Shown: piece by piece, positions 8,965-17,239 of the stretch
Layout: each line of letters starts with the position of its first letter
Numbering within the stretch: position 1 is the stretch's first letter
Origin: Clostridiales bacterium
Lineage (GTDB): Bacteria > Bacillota > Clostridia > Christensenellales > Pumilibacteraceae
Length of the DNA stretch: 64,000 bases
NCBI GenBank assembly: GCA_014799665.1
Contig: JAAVHP010000028.1
Location: 8,121 to 72,120 of the forward strand
Reading direction: 5' to 3'
The notes under the pieces: model-generated
The model's input: only the letters and a program-made list of their open reading frames with translations
Told to the model about the DNA's origin: nothing
The model's database searches: none
Translations under genes and position numbers: made by a program

Positions 8965-9139
8965 GTTCTCGGCGCATTTTTGCCTTTGCAAGCAAGCAAA
9001 AATGCTTCTCGAATAAAGTAAACTAATATTCTAATGGTTTACTACTTAGCGCCAAGACAAAAGGGTCCCACGTGTGCCATTTTGTTGAGGGAATGACCTC
9101 GGCGCAAATCCACACTAACTAAATTTTTACGCAACGATC

Positions 9140-9163
9140 AGCCGAGCCACGCTCGGCTTTTCG
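9140..9163 (+). terminator. intrinsic terminator
   Basis: AGCCGAGC (9140-9147), loop CAC, GCTCGGCT (9151-9158), then TTTTCGCTT. It would end the transcript of the small basic gene and the structured segment. Between 9005 and 9139 I see only weaker possible pairings (GCGCC with GGCGC, ACAAAA with TTTTGT) and no gene. Confidence 0.8.
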
Positions 9164-9180
9164 CTTGTATAAAAATAGTA

Positions 9181-9231
9181 AAAAATCTTGATTTGCTAAA
9201 CCGTCGGTTTAGTTGAACGGTAGGGTATCCG
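9181..9231 (+). repeat. interspersed repeat R1, copy 1
   Basis: An intergenic repeat starting AAATCTTGATTTGCTAAAC with the perfect core dyad CTAAACCGTCGGTTTAG and ending near ACGGTAGGGTATCC. Other copies are at 9534-9582 (same direction), 20505-20552 and 20998-21047 (opposite direction). Confidence 0.85.
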
Positions 9232-9371
9232 AAAGTTTATAAACTTCATTAAAAATTTCGAATGAGCGCGCGACGAGTTTATGGGCGAATAAGGATGCGG
9301 GCGGGCATTAGTTACTAAAAAATATTTTTGGGCTATTATGGGTTGACGACGGTCATGCGCAAGGGTAATAA

Positions 9372-9453
9372 TCCGTCATTCTGAGCAACGCGAAGAATCT
9401 CACTTTGATTAAACCTATCTTTTGAGATCCTTCGCTCACGCTCAGGATGACGG
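9372..9453. repeat. long inverted repeat R2 (CATTCTGAGC type)
   Basis: The left arm, CCGTCATTCTGAGC followed by GAAGAATCTC, mirrors the right arm, GAGATCCTTCGC followed by GCTCAGGATGACGG. This is a palindromic intergenic element of a kind common in many bacterial genomes. One-arm relics are at 9925-9958 and, in variant form, near 63880-63905. Confidence 0.8.
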
Positions 9454-9533
9454 GAACAAAAGAAGTGTACAGTTTAACAACAGCCCATTAATCAACTCGG
9501 CGGGTGAAATCGCACGCTCAAACTTTTTCGCAT

Positions 9534-9582
9534 AAATCTTGATTTACTAAACCGTCGGTTTACCGTCACGGTAGGGTATCCG
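9534..9582 (+). repeat. interspersed repeat R1, copy 2
   Basis: Second copy of the element described at 9181-9231, with the same CTAAACCGTCGGTTTA core and the same ending ACGGTAGGGTATCC. Confidence 0.85.
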
Positions 9583-9701
9583 GAAATTTTCTTTCTTCAT
9601 GCAAAATTCTGTCTCAGACCGCCAAAATAGGGTTGTTTTGGGATGCAATCGGTCAAAGAGTGGGGGTGAGTTATTTCTAAACAACCTTGCGGCTACGCCA
9701 A

Positions 9702-9812
9702 AGATCCCTCGACGTTGCTCGGGATGATGATGGTTGATATTTTCTTTTTGATAATATCGTCATGACAAGCGCGGCTTTTAATTCATCATCCCGACCGAAG
9801 CGGAGGAATCCA
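9702..9812. repeat. inverted repeat pair (TCGGGATGATG / CATCATCCCGA)
   Basis: GATCCCTCGACGTTGCTCGG plus GATGATG (9702-9729) is matched in reverse by CATCATCCCGACCGAAGCGG plus AGGAATCC (9784-9812). It is another palindromic intergenic element. No gene is supported in the spacer 9164-10052, which consists of such repeats. Confidence 0.65.
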
Positions 9813-9861
9813 GCGGAACCCGCGCACTTTAACGGAATACATTTAAAAGGGTAATTAAGAA

Positions 9862-9958
9862 TTGCCCTCATCCGCCCTTCGGGCACCTTCCCCATGCCCC
9901 CCCCCAGAGGGGAAGGCTAATAATTGAGATCCTTTGCTCTCGCTCAGGATGACAGGAA
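9862..9958. repeat. CCTCATCCGCC/CACCTTCCCC repeat with R2 half-copy
   Basis: This contains CCTCATCCGCCCTTCGGGCA, a C-rich run, GAGGGGAAGG, and then one arm of R2. Related GGGGAAGG...GGATGAGG units are at 20688-20878. It is intergenic and not coding. Confidence 0.7.
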
Positions 9959-10055
9959 TAGGGCTTCGTTTGCTCTTTTTTCCAATAACAATTAAAAAGC
10001 CGTATCGTAAGTTACATATCGATACGACTAAAACATTTAACACAAAAGTTTTTTG

Positions 10056-10081
10056 GTTACTTTTTTGCCTAAAAAAGTAAC
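10056..10081 (-). terminator. GTTACTTTTTT hairpin, terminator-like
   Basis: GTTACTTTTTT (10056-10066) and AAAAAAGTAAC (10071-10081) form a perfect 11-bp stem 4 bp after the phospholipase D gene stop. It belongs to a family of similar hairpins found after several genes in this window. Confidence 0.65.
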
Positions 10082-10085
10082 AAGA

Positions 10086-11534
10086 TTAAATCAAACAACG
10101 GATAAGCCCGAGCGCGCTCAGGAACGCATACTTAAACTTCTTAAACCCGTCGGCATACCGCGCGGTAACGGTATCGGATGGAATATACTCGTTATCCGCG
10201 CCGACCTCAACGCTGTTACTTACAAACTGCGTTTCGATATAATCGTTAAGCACCCCGTTGAACGCCTCGCCGTCGATCACGACCACGCTCTCGGTATCGA
10301 TATGCGCGCTCCGCTCGTCAAGATTGAACGACCCGATTACGCTATACCTATTATCGACCGAGAACAGCTTAGCGTGCGTCTGGTCGTCCGTCATGTATTC
10401 GAGCAGGGTAATGCTGTTATTAATATAGTCCGCACGCGAATAATAATAGTCCGCATACGCCACATTCCGCGTATTATACAGCGAATTGGTTATGATTTTA
10501 AAACTTTTATTCGTTTGCGCTATCTCGCGGATCTCTTGTTTTTTATCATTTTGGAGCAGGGCGTACGGGGTAACTATGGTCGAGGTTTCGGCGTTTCGCA
10601 TAAGATTGCAAACGGCTTGCCACACGATAGGGGATTTCTTTTTATCGCTTATCTTGTTCGATACGAACGTAACGCGGTCGACGGCTGTGCCCTGTTTGGA
10701 GTAGTCGACCTCGGCGTTTGCGAACTCGCTCTTGGCATAGAACTCTTTGAACTGTTTTTCGTACTCGGCTTTTTTGTTCTCGGCGAACTTCTTGGACTTG
10801 ATTCGGCGGGAAAGATTATCGGTTATCACGTGCTCGAAGTACCGAGTTGCCTGACCGCTCGCGCCGAACTCGCCGCTATTCGTGATCATGACTTCCATAT
10901 CGAAGTTATCGAGATACCAGGAGCTGCCCATATTCACGCCGCCGACTATCACTGTCTCGCCGTCGACAATCGTCACTTTATCGTGCATGAGCGTCATCAG
11001 TCCGCCCGGGTCGAGGATATTTGCTTCGTTAAAATAATACAGCTCGATATTATCGTGGCTCGAAACGATCTTGCCGAGCGCGCTAAGCTTGCCGTTCAGC
11101 CTACCGAACTTGCCGTCCAGCACTATCCTGACCTTGACTCCGCGGTCGGCGGCACGCACCAAAGCGGTAAAGAAATAAAACGCATAGTCCTGTTTGCGCA
11201 CGTCATAAACCATAAAATCGACGCTCTTTTTTGCGTCCTCGATAAGCCGCAGCCTGCGCGCAAACGAGCTCGCGCTCGACGGCAACAACAGCGCACGTTC
11301 CTTATCTCTTTCGTCGGCTGCCTGCTGTTCAGCCGTCGCCGACAATGCCGCTCGCGTTATAATTACGTTATCGCGCTCGCTCACCGTCACGGTATCGGCG
11401 TACGGCAAAATCACGGCGAGCAAGAACCACAAAACCGACGCAACCAGGTAAAGCACGAGGGTAGTAACCACGAACCCGACGCGCAATCTCGTTTCGTATA
11501 AAGCGATAGCTTTTTTGCGATAAAGCGTTTTCAT
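10086..11534 (-). CDS. phospholipase D / cardiolipin synthase-like protein
   Basis: A 482-residue membrane-anchored enzyme. One hydrophobic segment lies at residues 20-44. Both HKD motifs of the phospholipase D superfamily are intact: HDKVTIVD (H184, K186, D191) and HAKLFSVD (H387, K389, D394), each followed by a conserved G-S/G-N segment. Such enzymes transfer phosphatidyl groups, as in cardiolipin synthesis, or hydrolyse phosphodiesters. With a single N-terminal anchor rather than two, and a spacer of about 200 residues between the motifs, it is not a textbook Cls, so substrate assignment is open. The ATG at 11534 is preferred over a TTG 15 codons upstream, which falls inside the promoter. 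Confidence 0.88.
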   Translation of the reverse strand: MKTLYRKKAIALYETRLRVGFVVTTLVLYLVASVLWFLLAVILPYADTVTVSERDNVIITRAALSATAEQQAADERDKERALLLPSSASSFARRLRLIEDAKKSVDFMVYDVRKQDYAFYFFTALVRAADRGVKVRIVLDGKFGRLNGKLSALGKIVSSHDNIELYYFNEANILDPGGLMTLMHDKVTIVDGETVIVGGVNMGSSWYLDNFDMEVMITNSGEFGASGQATRYFEHVITDNLSRRIKSKKFAENKKAEYEKQFKEFYAKSEFANAEVDYSKQGTAVDRVTFVSNKISDKKKSPIVWQAVCNLMRNAETSTIVTPYALLQNDKKQEIREIAQTNKSFKIITNSLYNTRNVAYADYYYSRADYINNSITLLEYMTDDQTHAKLFSVDNRYSVIGSFNLDERSAHIDTESVVVIDGEAFNGVLNDYIETQFVSNSVEVGADNEYIPSDTVTARYADGFKKFKYAFLSALGLIRCLI

Positions 11535-11550
11535 AAATAGTTCTTGAAAT

Positions 11551-11579
11551 ATTATACAGTACGGCAACAAAAAATACAA
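11551..11579 (-). promoter_or_regulatory. promoter of the phospholipase D-like gene
   Basis: On the leftward strand TTGTAT (11579-11574), 17 bp, TATAAT (11556-11551), 16 bp before the chosen ATG, giving a very short leader. Confidence 0.65.
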
Positions 11580-11650
11580 GCAATTTACGGCATTTGAATA
11601 AATACGTTTTTGCGGGCAATAATTTCATGTAACATTACGGAGGTAATATA

Positions 11651-12907
11651 ATGAATCCATTTAACGAAAAACCGTGCAAAATCGAAAAGTGCGTAGCCGA
11701 TTGGCGTAAGCTTTATCCCACCGCGTACGACAAGAACGCCACCGACGCGTACACTAAGGTTCGCACGATCCTGCTCAACGGCGCCGAGTTCGAGGAATCC
11801 TGGTTCATGCACCAGCTCGCGCGGCACACCGCCGACAACAATCTTCGCCGCGACGTCGCGTTCCTGCGCAGGCTCGAACAGCAACAGCAAAAGCGCATTT
11901 CGTACTTCAAGCCCAAGGACGAAACGCTGCTAGAAACGACCATTTCATACGAACAGCTTGCCGTCGACCTCACCGCCACGCTCTCGCAAACCGAAAGCAA
12001 CAAGTACGTTAAAGCCGCGCTCGACTTCGCGCTCCTCGAAGACTTCGACCACCTTTACAGGTTCAGCGACCTACTCGAAATGGAGCAAGGCATAGCGGGC
12101 GAGAAGCTCGTCGGCTCGTACACCGAAATCATGCCGGGTCGCCCGACGATTGCCGAGCACCGCCACCCGTTCGACGACGTGCGCCGCCCGATCGCTCCCA
12201 ACGCGCCGCTCGCGACCAAGCTCCACACCATGATAATCACCGCCGCCGAACAGCAAACCATGAACTACTATATGAACCTCGGCACGTTCTATCCCACGTC
12301 GGATATCGGGCGCAAGCTGTTCCTCGAAATCGGCATGATAGAAGAACAGCACGTAACGCAGTACGAATCGCTCATGGACCCCACCGCCACCTGGCTCGAA
12401 TGCCTACTCATGCACGAGTACTGCGAGTGCTACCTCTACTACTCGGCAATGAGCGAGGAGACCGACGAGGTCGCGAAAAAGATTTGGACGTCGCACTTCG
12501 AGCAAGAGCTCGCGCACCTGCACTACGCCGCCGACCTTCTCCAAAAATACGAGGGTAAGGAATGGGCGCAGGTCATTCCCAACGCCGAGTTCCCCACGCT
12601 TTTGACCTTCAACGACAACTGCGAAAAGAACAAGCACTATATCCGCAATATCTTAAAGAACACCGTAAACAACACCTCGGTGCTCGAAGAATACACCGAT
12701 TTGAGCAACGTGCCCGACGATTACGAATACTTTAAGTACAACGGCACGGTAAACAAAACTCCGTCCGCCGTCGCCAGCCACAAGGTGATAGACAACTATA
12801 TAGCCGAGTTTGGCGAAGATTACCGCTTTACGGTGGCGGAACACCCCGTTAAAGCCCTGCGCAACCGCAAAGAGGACAATACCGAGCTCGCTCGCAAGAA
12901 GCAGTAA
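11651..12907 (+). CDS. ferritin-like diiron-fold protein
   Basis: A 418-residue soluble protein with a strong ribosome site (GGAGGT) before ATG 11651. The middle part reads like a four-helix ferritin-like bundle with acidic and histidine ligands in the right pattern: E130...H134, E200, E231-x2-H234, E256, and E286-x2-H289. The two ExxH pairs are the diiron/dimanganese signature seen in rubrerythrin, manganese catalase and related oxidoreductases. The protein is much longer than a ferritin and has about 120 residues on each side of the bundle that I do not recognise. A role in oxidative stress or metal handling is an inference. It converges on parB, with parS sites between. Confidence 0.7.
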   Translation: MNPFNEKPCKIEKCVADWRKLYPTAYDKNATDAYTKVRTILLNGAEFEESWFMHQLARHTADNNLRRDVAFLRRLEQQQQKRISYFKPKDETLLETTISYEQLAVDLTATLSQTESNKYVKAALDFALLEDFDHLYRFSDLLEMEQGIAGEKLVGSYTEIMPGRPTIAEHRHPFDDVRRPIAPNAPLATKLHTMIITAAEQQTMNYYMNLGTFYPTSDIGRKLFLEIGMIEEQHVTQYESLMDPTATWLECLLMHEYCECYLYYSAMSEETDEVAKKIWTSHFEQELAHLHYAADLLQKYEGKEWAQVIPNAEFPTLLTFNDNCEKNKHYIRNILKNTVNNTSVLEEYTDLSNVPDDYEYFKYNGTVNKTPSAVASHKVIDNYIAEFGEDYRFTVAEHPVKALRNRKEDNTELARKKQ

Positions 12908-12909
12908 GG

Positions 12910-12925
12910 CGTTCCACGTGGAACA
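12910..12925. other. parS site 1
   Basis: CGTTCCACGTGGAACA is a near-perfect palindrome matching the ParB-binding consensus (TGTTNCACGTGAAACA) in all but two or three positions. It is the first of three sites directly downstream of parB. Confidence 0.85.
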
Positions 12926-12992
12926 TTTTTAACGCTCGCCGTTCGGTTTTTCGACTTATTATAAATCAATTCCCACAAATTACGGCAAAAAT

Positions 12993-13008
12993 TGTTTCAC
13001 GTGGAACA
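12993..13008. other. parS site 2
   Basis: TGTTTCACGTGGAACA differs from the Bacillus parS consensus by one base. It lies in the spacer between the ferritin-like gene and parB. Confidence 0.92.
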
Positions 13009-13056
13009 AAAATTGCCGCCCGACGATCTTTTTCGGGTGGCATTTGCTTTTAAAAT

Positions 13057-13072
13057 TGTTTCACGTGGAACA
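13057..13072. other. parS site 3
   Basis: TGTTTCACGTGGAACA, identical to site 2, ends 2 bp before the parB stop codon. Confidence 0.92.
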
Positions 13073-13074
13073 GT

Positions 13075-13953
13075 TTATGCCTTGTAGTTTTGCTCCAAGT
13101 AACTGAGCATACTCTCCAAACGGCTGAGGTCGTCGGGGGTGTAGTAGTCTATAAATATGCGCCCCTTATTGTCGTTACCGAGCAATGTGACCTTGGTGCC
13201 GAACGTGCGCTGCATACGAACGACCATATCTTTGAGTTCGAGGCTTTGCTTGACGGGCTCCGCTTTCTTTTTGGGGTTTATAGCGTTCTTTACGAGCTTT
13301 TCGAAGTCGCGCACGTTCATTTTGTCGTCGCAACCCTTTTGGGCAAGCTCGAATTGAAGCTCGGGGTCTTGAACGACTACCAAGCAACGCGCATGACCTG
13401 CGGACAGCCGTCCGTCCTCTACAAGCTTTTGCACGGGGGCGGAAAGGTCGATAAGGCGCAAAAGGTTGGCGACGGTGGGGCGAGCCTTGCCGATACGCTC
13501 GGCGGCTTCTTCCTGCGTGTAGCCGTAGTCGTCCATAAGCTTGCGTATGGCTCGCGCCACTTCGAGGGGGTTAAGGTCCTCGCGCTGAATGTTTTCGATA
13601 AGCGACAGCTCGTCGATTTGCACGGGGGTGCATTCGCGAACACACACGGGCACGGAAATGAGCCCTGCGGCGGTGGCGGCGCGGTAACGGCGTTCGCCCG
13701 CGATTATCATGTACCGACCGTCTTCCTTGGGCGTGACGATAAGCGGGGTAATAACGCCGTGCTTTTTAATGCTCGAAACGAGGGCGGTGAGCGCTTCTTC
13801 GTTAAACTGTTTACGCGGCTGATCAACGTTGGGGTCGATATTGGACAGCAGCATTTCCGAGGTTTCGGTCGAGTTGATGACCGATTCTTCTTCGATATCG
13901 CTGAGTAGTGCGCCCAATCCGCGCCCGAGACCGCTTTTTCTTACCATAGACAT
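13075..13953 (-). CDS. parB: chromosome-partitioning protein ParB/Spo0J
   Basis: A CTP-dependent DNA clamp that loads at parS and organises the origin region for segregation. The 292-residue protein has the usual order: a basic N-terminus (KSGLGRGLGALLSD), a ParB/sulfiredoxin-like CTPase domain with the arginine patch GERRYRAA near residue 85, a helix-turn-helix around residues 140-175 (GYTQEEAAERIGKARPTVANLLRLI), and a C-terminal dimerisation domain ending SYLEQNYKA. The start is ATG 13953, with GGAG 7 nt before it. Three parS sites lie immediately downstream. No parA is adjacent, unlike the usual operon; the gene upstream is divergent. Confidence 0.96.
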   Translation of the reverse strand: MSMVRKSGLGRGLGALLSDIEEESVINSTETSEMLLSNIDPNVDQPRKQFNEEALTALVSSIKKHGVITPLIVTPKEDGRYMIIAGERRYRAATAAGLISVPVCVRECTPVQIDELSLIENIQREDLNPLEVARAIRKLMDDYGYTQEEAAERIGKARPTVANLLRLIDLSAPVQKLVEDGRLSAGHARCLVVVQDPELQFELAQKGCDDKMNVRDFEKLVKNAINPKKKAEPVKQSLELKDMVVRMQRTFGTKVTLLGNDNKGRIFIDYYTPDDLSRLESMLSYLEQNYKA

Positions 13954-14064
13954 AGTGTTTCTCCGTGTTTGATTTAATATAGTTTTTATATATTATAATA
14001 GTAGCGCTCAAATAAGTCAACCGATTTGGCGGCGCGTAAACTTGGTTTATGAGTTTCATATGAC

Positions 14065-14093
14065 TTGACAAACGCATTTAAATGATATATAAT
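14065..14093 (+). promoter_or_regulatory. promoter of the 14131 operon
   Basis: Consensus TTGACA (14065-14070), 17 bp, TATAAT (14088-14093). It sits in the divergent spacer with parB and probably drives the run of closely spaced genes from 14131 to rsmG. Confidence 0.85.
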
Positions 14094-14130
14094 TCATAAA
14101 AGCTATTTGCAAGAAGGATAGGTACACGGT

Positions 14131-15696
14131 TTGGATATTACAAGCTCCAACAGCCTTTGGAAAGATTACGACGTAGCGGCGCTACCGCTCAACGAGTCGG
14201 CGCTCTCGGGAAAAATCGAAAACGGCATTACCGTTCGCGAATATTATTTCGACGGCTACACCACTGTCGACGGCAGGGTGCGGGCTTTTATAAAGATTTA
14301 CGAGAACGCGGGCGATAAGGGAACTATCCTGTACATGGGCGGCACAAACGGCGAATACGGTAGCGAATTCATATCGTCGTTCTGCGAGCGCGGCTACACC
14401 GTCGCCGTTCTCGACTATTTGGGAAAAACCGAGAGCCTTGCGCACTACACGCTTTATCCCAAGTCGCTCGAACATTGCAACAGCCGCGGCGCGGAAAAAT
14501 TCGAAATTACGGACGACGCGCTGCACAGCCGCTGGTATATTTGGACCTGCCTTGCGCGCCGCGCCGCATATCTTCTTAAAACTAAGTACGGCGGCAAGCT
14601 TTTCGCGGTGGGCGAGGGGCTGGGCGGCACTTCCGTTTACAAGCTTGCGGCATTCGATGACGGAATAAGCGCGTGCGCTACGCTCCTTAACATTATTCCT
14701 GCTGTGTCGGGCGAGGGCAACGGCATGATAAACTATCACGCGTCGCTCGAAAACTACGCCTACGCGTCAGTCTGCAAGGTGCCTATGTACATGGCTGTCG
14801 CGTCTAATGCGGAGGACGGCTCTCTCGACGATATGTCGGAGCTTGCCGGCGACACCGCTTCGCTCAAATGTTTCAGAGTGATCGAACGCGCGTTCTCGTG
14901 CGGTATCGGCGCGGTATTCGGCGAGCTCGACAGCTTTTTCACTACGCAGTACGACAGACCGATAATAAAGCCCGTTATCAAGGCGTCAAACTCAGAGGGC
15001 AATCTGTATTTCAATATCACGCTCGGCAAGGACGAAGCCGACGAGAACCATTACGATCTCGACCTTTACGTAGCGTTCTGCATAGATATACCGCAGTACC
15101 GCAATTGGATGAAGCTCAAAACGATCGGGCTCGGCGACACGTTCATGGCGAACATCAACGTTTGCCAAGCCGATAAACCCATTTACGCGTTCGCAAACGT
15201 AAAAACAGGCGACGGCATGATCATATCCACGCCGATACTTTCGGTCCTGCCCAAATCGCTCGGCATTGCCGGGCGCGCGGGTGTAAGCCACCGCCGCATT
15301 TACGAGGGCAGTATGGGCATGGACGGCTGGATAGCCCGCCGCAACGGCAAGCTCGCGCTCGTAAAGGGTCCGTACGACATTGACGGCATAACGAGCGACA
15401 ACGGCTCGCTCATAACATTCAAGCCGGGCGATCCGCTTTTCAGGGTTCCCGCCGACACTTTGCTCCAACTGATGCTCAGCGGCAAGCCGCAAACGATAAC
15501 AGTCACGGTAAGCGACAAGCAAAACTCATATTCCTGCCAAGTCGAAATAACCAATACCGAGGACTGGCATAACTTCTCGCTGTCGCACATGAACTTCAAG
15601 AGCGCGAACGGTCCGCTTTTCGACTGGTCGCAAATACTTATTCTCGAACTCACTTCCGACGAAAACTTCGTAATAGGCTCAGTGCTTTGGGTATAG
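14131..15696 (+). CDS. alpha/beta-hydrolase-fold protein lacking the nucleophile serine
   Basis: A 521-residue protein. Residues 30-260 read as an alpha/beta-hydrolase fold of the acetyl-xylan-esterase/cephalosporin-deacetylase type: a strand with GTILYMGGTNG, a strand VAVLDYLG, and the elbow AVGEGLGG at 159-166. In the elbow pattern G-x-S-x-G the serine position (163) is glycine, so a classical serine hydrolase reaction looks impossible. The last 200 residues look like a beta-sandwich or jelly roll. TTG 14131 is the only start compatible with the frame (a stop lies 12 bp upstream) and has AAGGATAGG before it. It is followed after 1 bp by signal peptidase, so they form an operon. A binding or structural role is possible. 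Confidence 0.8.
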   Translation: MDITSSNSLWKDYDVAALPLNESALSGKIENGITVREYYFDGYTTVDGRVRAFIKIYENAGDKGTILYMGGTNGEYGSEFISSFCERGYTVAVLDYLGKTESLAHYTLYPKSLEHCNSRGAEKFEITDDALHSRWYIWTCLARRAAYLLKTKYGGKLFAVGEGLGGTSVYKLAAFDDGISACATLLNIIPAVSGEGNGMINYHASLENYAYASVCKVPMYMAVASNAEDGSLDDMSELAGDTASLKCFRVIERAFSCGIGAVFGELDSFFTTQYDRPIIKPVIKASNSEGNLYFNITLGKDEADENHYDLDLYVAFCIDIPQYRNWMKLKTIGLGDTFMANINVCQADKPIYAFANVKTGDGMIISTPILSVLPKSLGIAGRAGVSHRRIYEGSMGMDGWIARRNGKLALVKGPYDIDGITSDNGSLITFKPGDPLFRVPADTLLQLMLSGKPQTITVTVSDKQNSYSCQVEITNTEDWHNFSLSHMNFKSANGPLFDWSQILILELTSDENFVIGSVLWV

Positions 15697-15697
15697 C

Positions 15698-16345
15698 ATG
15701 AACAGTGAAATAAACAGCGGCGAAGCGCTTCTCGACCAAAAAGACAAGCAGTCGAACGGTTTTCTGTACGCGATTATTTTCTTTCTGGTTGCGGTAATTT
15801 TAGTCCTGCAATTTATCGCATTGCAGCCGATCGACGGCGAAAGCATGGAAAACACGCTTCACGACAAGCAGGTTTGTTTGGTCCTACGCGGTATTCCGTT
15901 CAAAACCAATCGCGGCGATATCGTCACTATTAATACCGCCGAAAAAGGCGAAGCCGATCATATAATAATAAAACGTGTAGTAGCAATAGAGGGCGATCGA
16001 CTTATATTCATGACCGACGAAACGGGCACGTACGTGGACCTGTATATCTGCGAGAACGGCGCGGACCGCTTCACTCTCAAAGATGAGCCGTATATCCGCG
16101 AGCGTATGTTGGACTCTGCTTCCGTATATTCAAAAGTCACTATTCTTAGCTACACCTCGTCGCTTACCGAACTCGACGCTTCCGACGAAACCGCAATATC
16201 CGGCTTAACCGATTTCATAATCGAAGTACCCGATAACAGCATTTACTTCCTCGGCGACAACCGCAACGTTTCGCGCGACAGCCGCTATTACGGCACACGT
16301 ACCACCGATAAAATAACGTCAAAAGTTATAAGCACACTTAATTAA
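15698..16345 (+). CDS. lepB: signal peptidase I
   Basis: Cleaves signal peptides from exported proteins at the outer face of the membrane. The 215-residue protein has one transmembrane segment at residues 22-44, then the catalytic serine in GESMENTL (S49) and the general-base lysine in IIKRVVAIEGD (K92). The C-terminal box YFLGDNRNVSRDSRYYGT is the S26-family signature. It starts 1 bp after the preceding gene. It could be one of several type I signal peptidases in the cell. Confidence 0.95.
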   Translation: MNSEINSGEALLDQKDKQSNGFLYAIIFFLVAVILVLQFIALQPIDGESMENTLHDKQVCLVLRGIPFKTNRGDIVTINTAEKGEADHIIIKRVVAIEGDRLIFMTDETGTYVDLYICENGADRFTLKDEPYIRERMLDSASVYSKVTILSYTSSLTELDASDETAISGLTDFIIEVPDNSIYFLGDNRNVSRDSRYYGTRTTDKITSKVISTLN

Positions 16346-16377
16346 ATATATTTTTATAACTATTCACAGGTGAAGAA

Positions 16378-17238
16378 ATGTCCGGAACGAACAAAGTAAA
16401 AATAACTACCGACAGCGCCGCCGATCTCAACGGGTTATTTAAAGAGCGCGATATCGGCGAAATGTCGCTTTACGTCACGCTCGGCGAAGAACACTTTCTC
16501 GACGACGTGGACATAGACCCGATCAAAATCTTCGAGCACTACGAAAAAACGGGCGAGCTTCCCAAAACGGCGGCGCGCTCGACCGAAGATTTCTACGAAT
16601 ATTTCAAATCGTTTACCGACGAGGGGTATGCCGTAATACATATAACCATATCGTCGGGGATCTCGTCCACGTACGAATATGCGCTGAAAGCGGCGGAACG
16701 GCTACAAAACGTGTTCGTCGTCGACAGCCTTTCGCTATCGTCGGGAACGGGCTTGCTCGCGCTTGCAGCCGCAGATTTACGCGATAACGGCTTAACTGCC
16801 CACGAAATAGTGAACGTGCTCAATACACGCAAAACCTCGATACAGGCTTCGTTTATGGTAAATACGCTCGAATTTCTGTACAAGGGCGGCAGGTGCAGCG
16901 GACTTTCGGCGTTCTTCGGCAAAGCGTTATCGATAAAGCCGGTATTACAGCTGATAAACGGAAACATCACGGTCACGCGCAAATATTTGGGTAACTTTAA
17001 CAAAAACATACTGAAATACGTAGATTACACGCTCAAACAATACGACACCCCCGACAAAACGCGTATCTTTATCACGCACTCCCACGCCGACAAGGAATCG
17101 GTCGACGCGGTACGAAACCTTCTTATCGAGCGCGGCTTCGCGCCCGACCGCATCCACGAAACGATAGCCGGCTCCACGATAACCAGCCATTGCGGCAAAA
17201 GCACGCTCGGCATACTTTATATAAACGACGGTAAATAA
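16378..17238 (+). CDS. DegV family fatty-acid-binding protein
   Basis: A 286-residue DegV protein. Family members bind fatty acids and can present them to fatty-acid kinase (FakA) for phosphorylation and membrane incorporation. Visible features are the N-terminal TDSAADL motif, HITISSGISSTYEYA around the lipid carboxylate site, and the two-domain length typical of the family. AGGTGAAG precedes the ATG at 16378. It lies in the rightward series between signal peptidase and rsmG, with rsmG starting 1 bp after its stop. No fakA gene is near. Confidence 0.92.
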   Translation: MSGTNKVKITTDSAADLNGLFKERDIGEMSLYVTLGEEHFLDDVDIDPIKIFEHYEKTGELPKTAARSTEDFYEYFKSFTDEGYAVIHITISSGISSTYEYALKAAERLQNVFVVDSLSLSSGTGLLALAAADLRDNGLTAHEIVNVLNTRKTSIQASFMVNTLEFLYKGGRCSGLSAFFGKALSIKPVLQLINGNITVTRKYLGNFNKNILKYVDYTLKQYDTPDKTRIFITHSHADKESVDAVRNLLIERGFAPDRIHETIAGSTITSHCGKSTLGILYINDGK

Positions 17239-17239
17239 A

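Noticed and set aside
9069..9082. CCCACGTGTGCC as a fourth parS site
   Set aside because: It lacks the GTTNCACGTGNAAC palindrome flanks; only the CACGTG core is shared.
8965..9163. 6S RNA or another known housekeeping RNA
   Set aside because: Length and terminator would fit, but I could not match the conserved 6S bubble or any other family pattern, so only a structured segment is reported.
10053..11501. 482-codon rightward frame opposite the phospholipase D-like gene
   Set aside because: The leftward frame has two intact HKD motifs and a promoter; the rightward one shows no motif and is a shadow.
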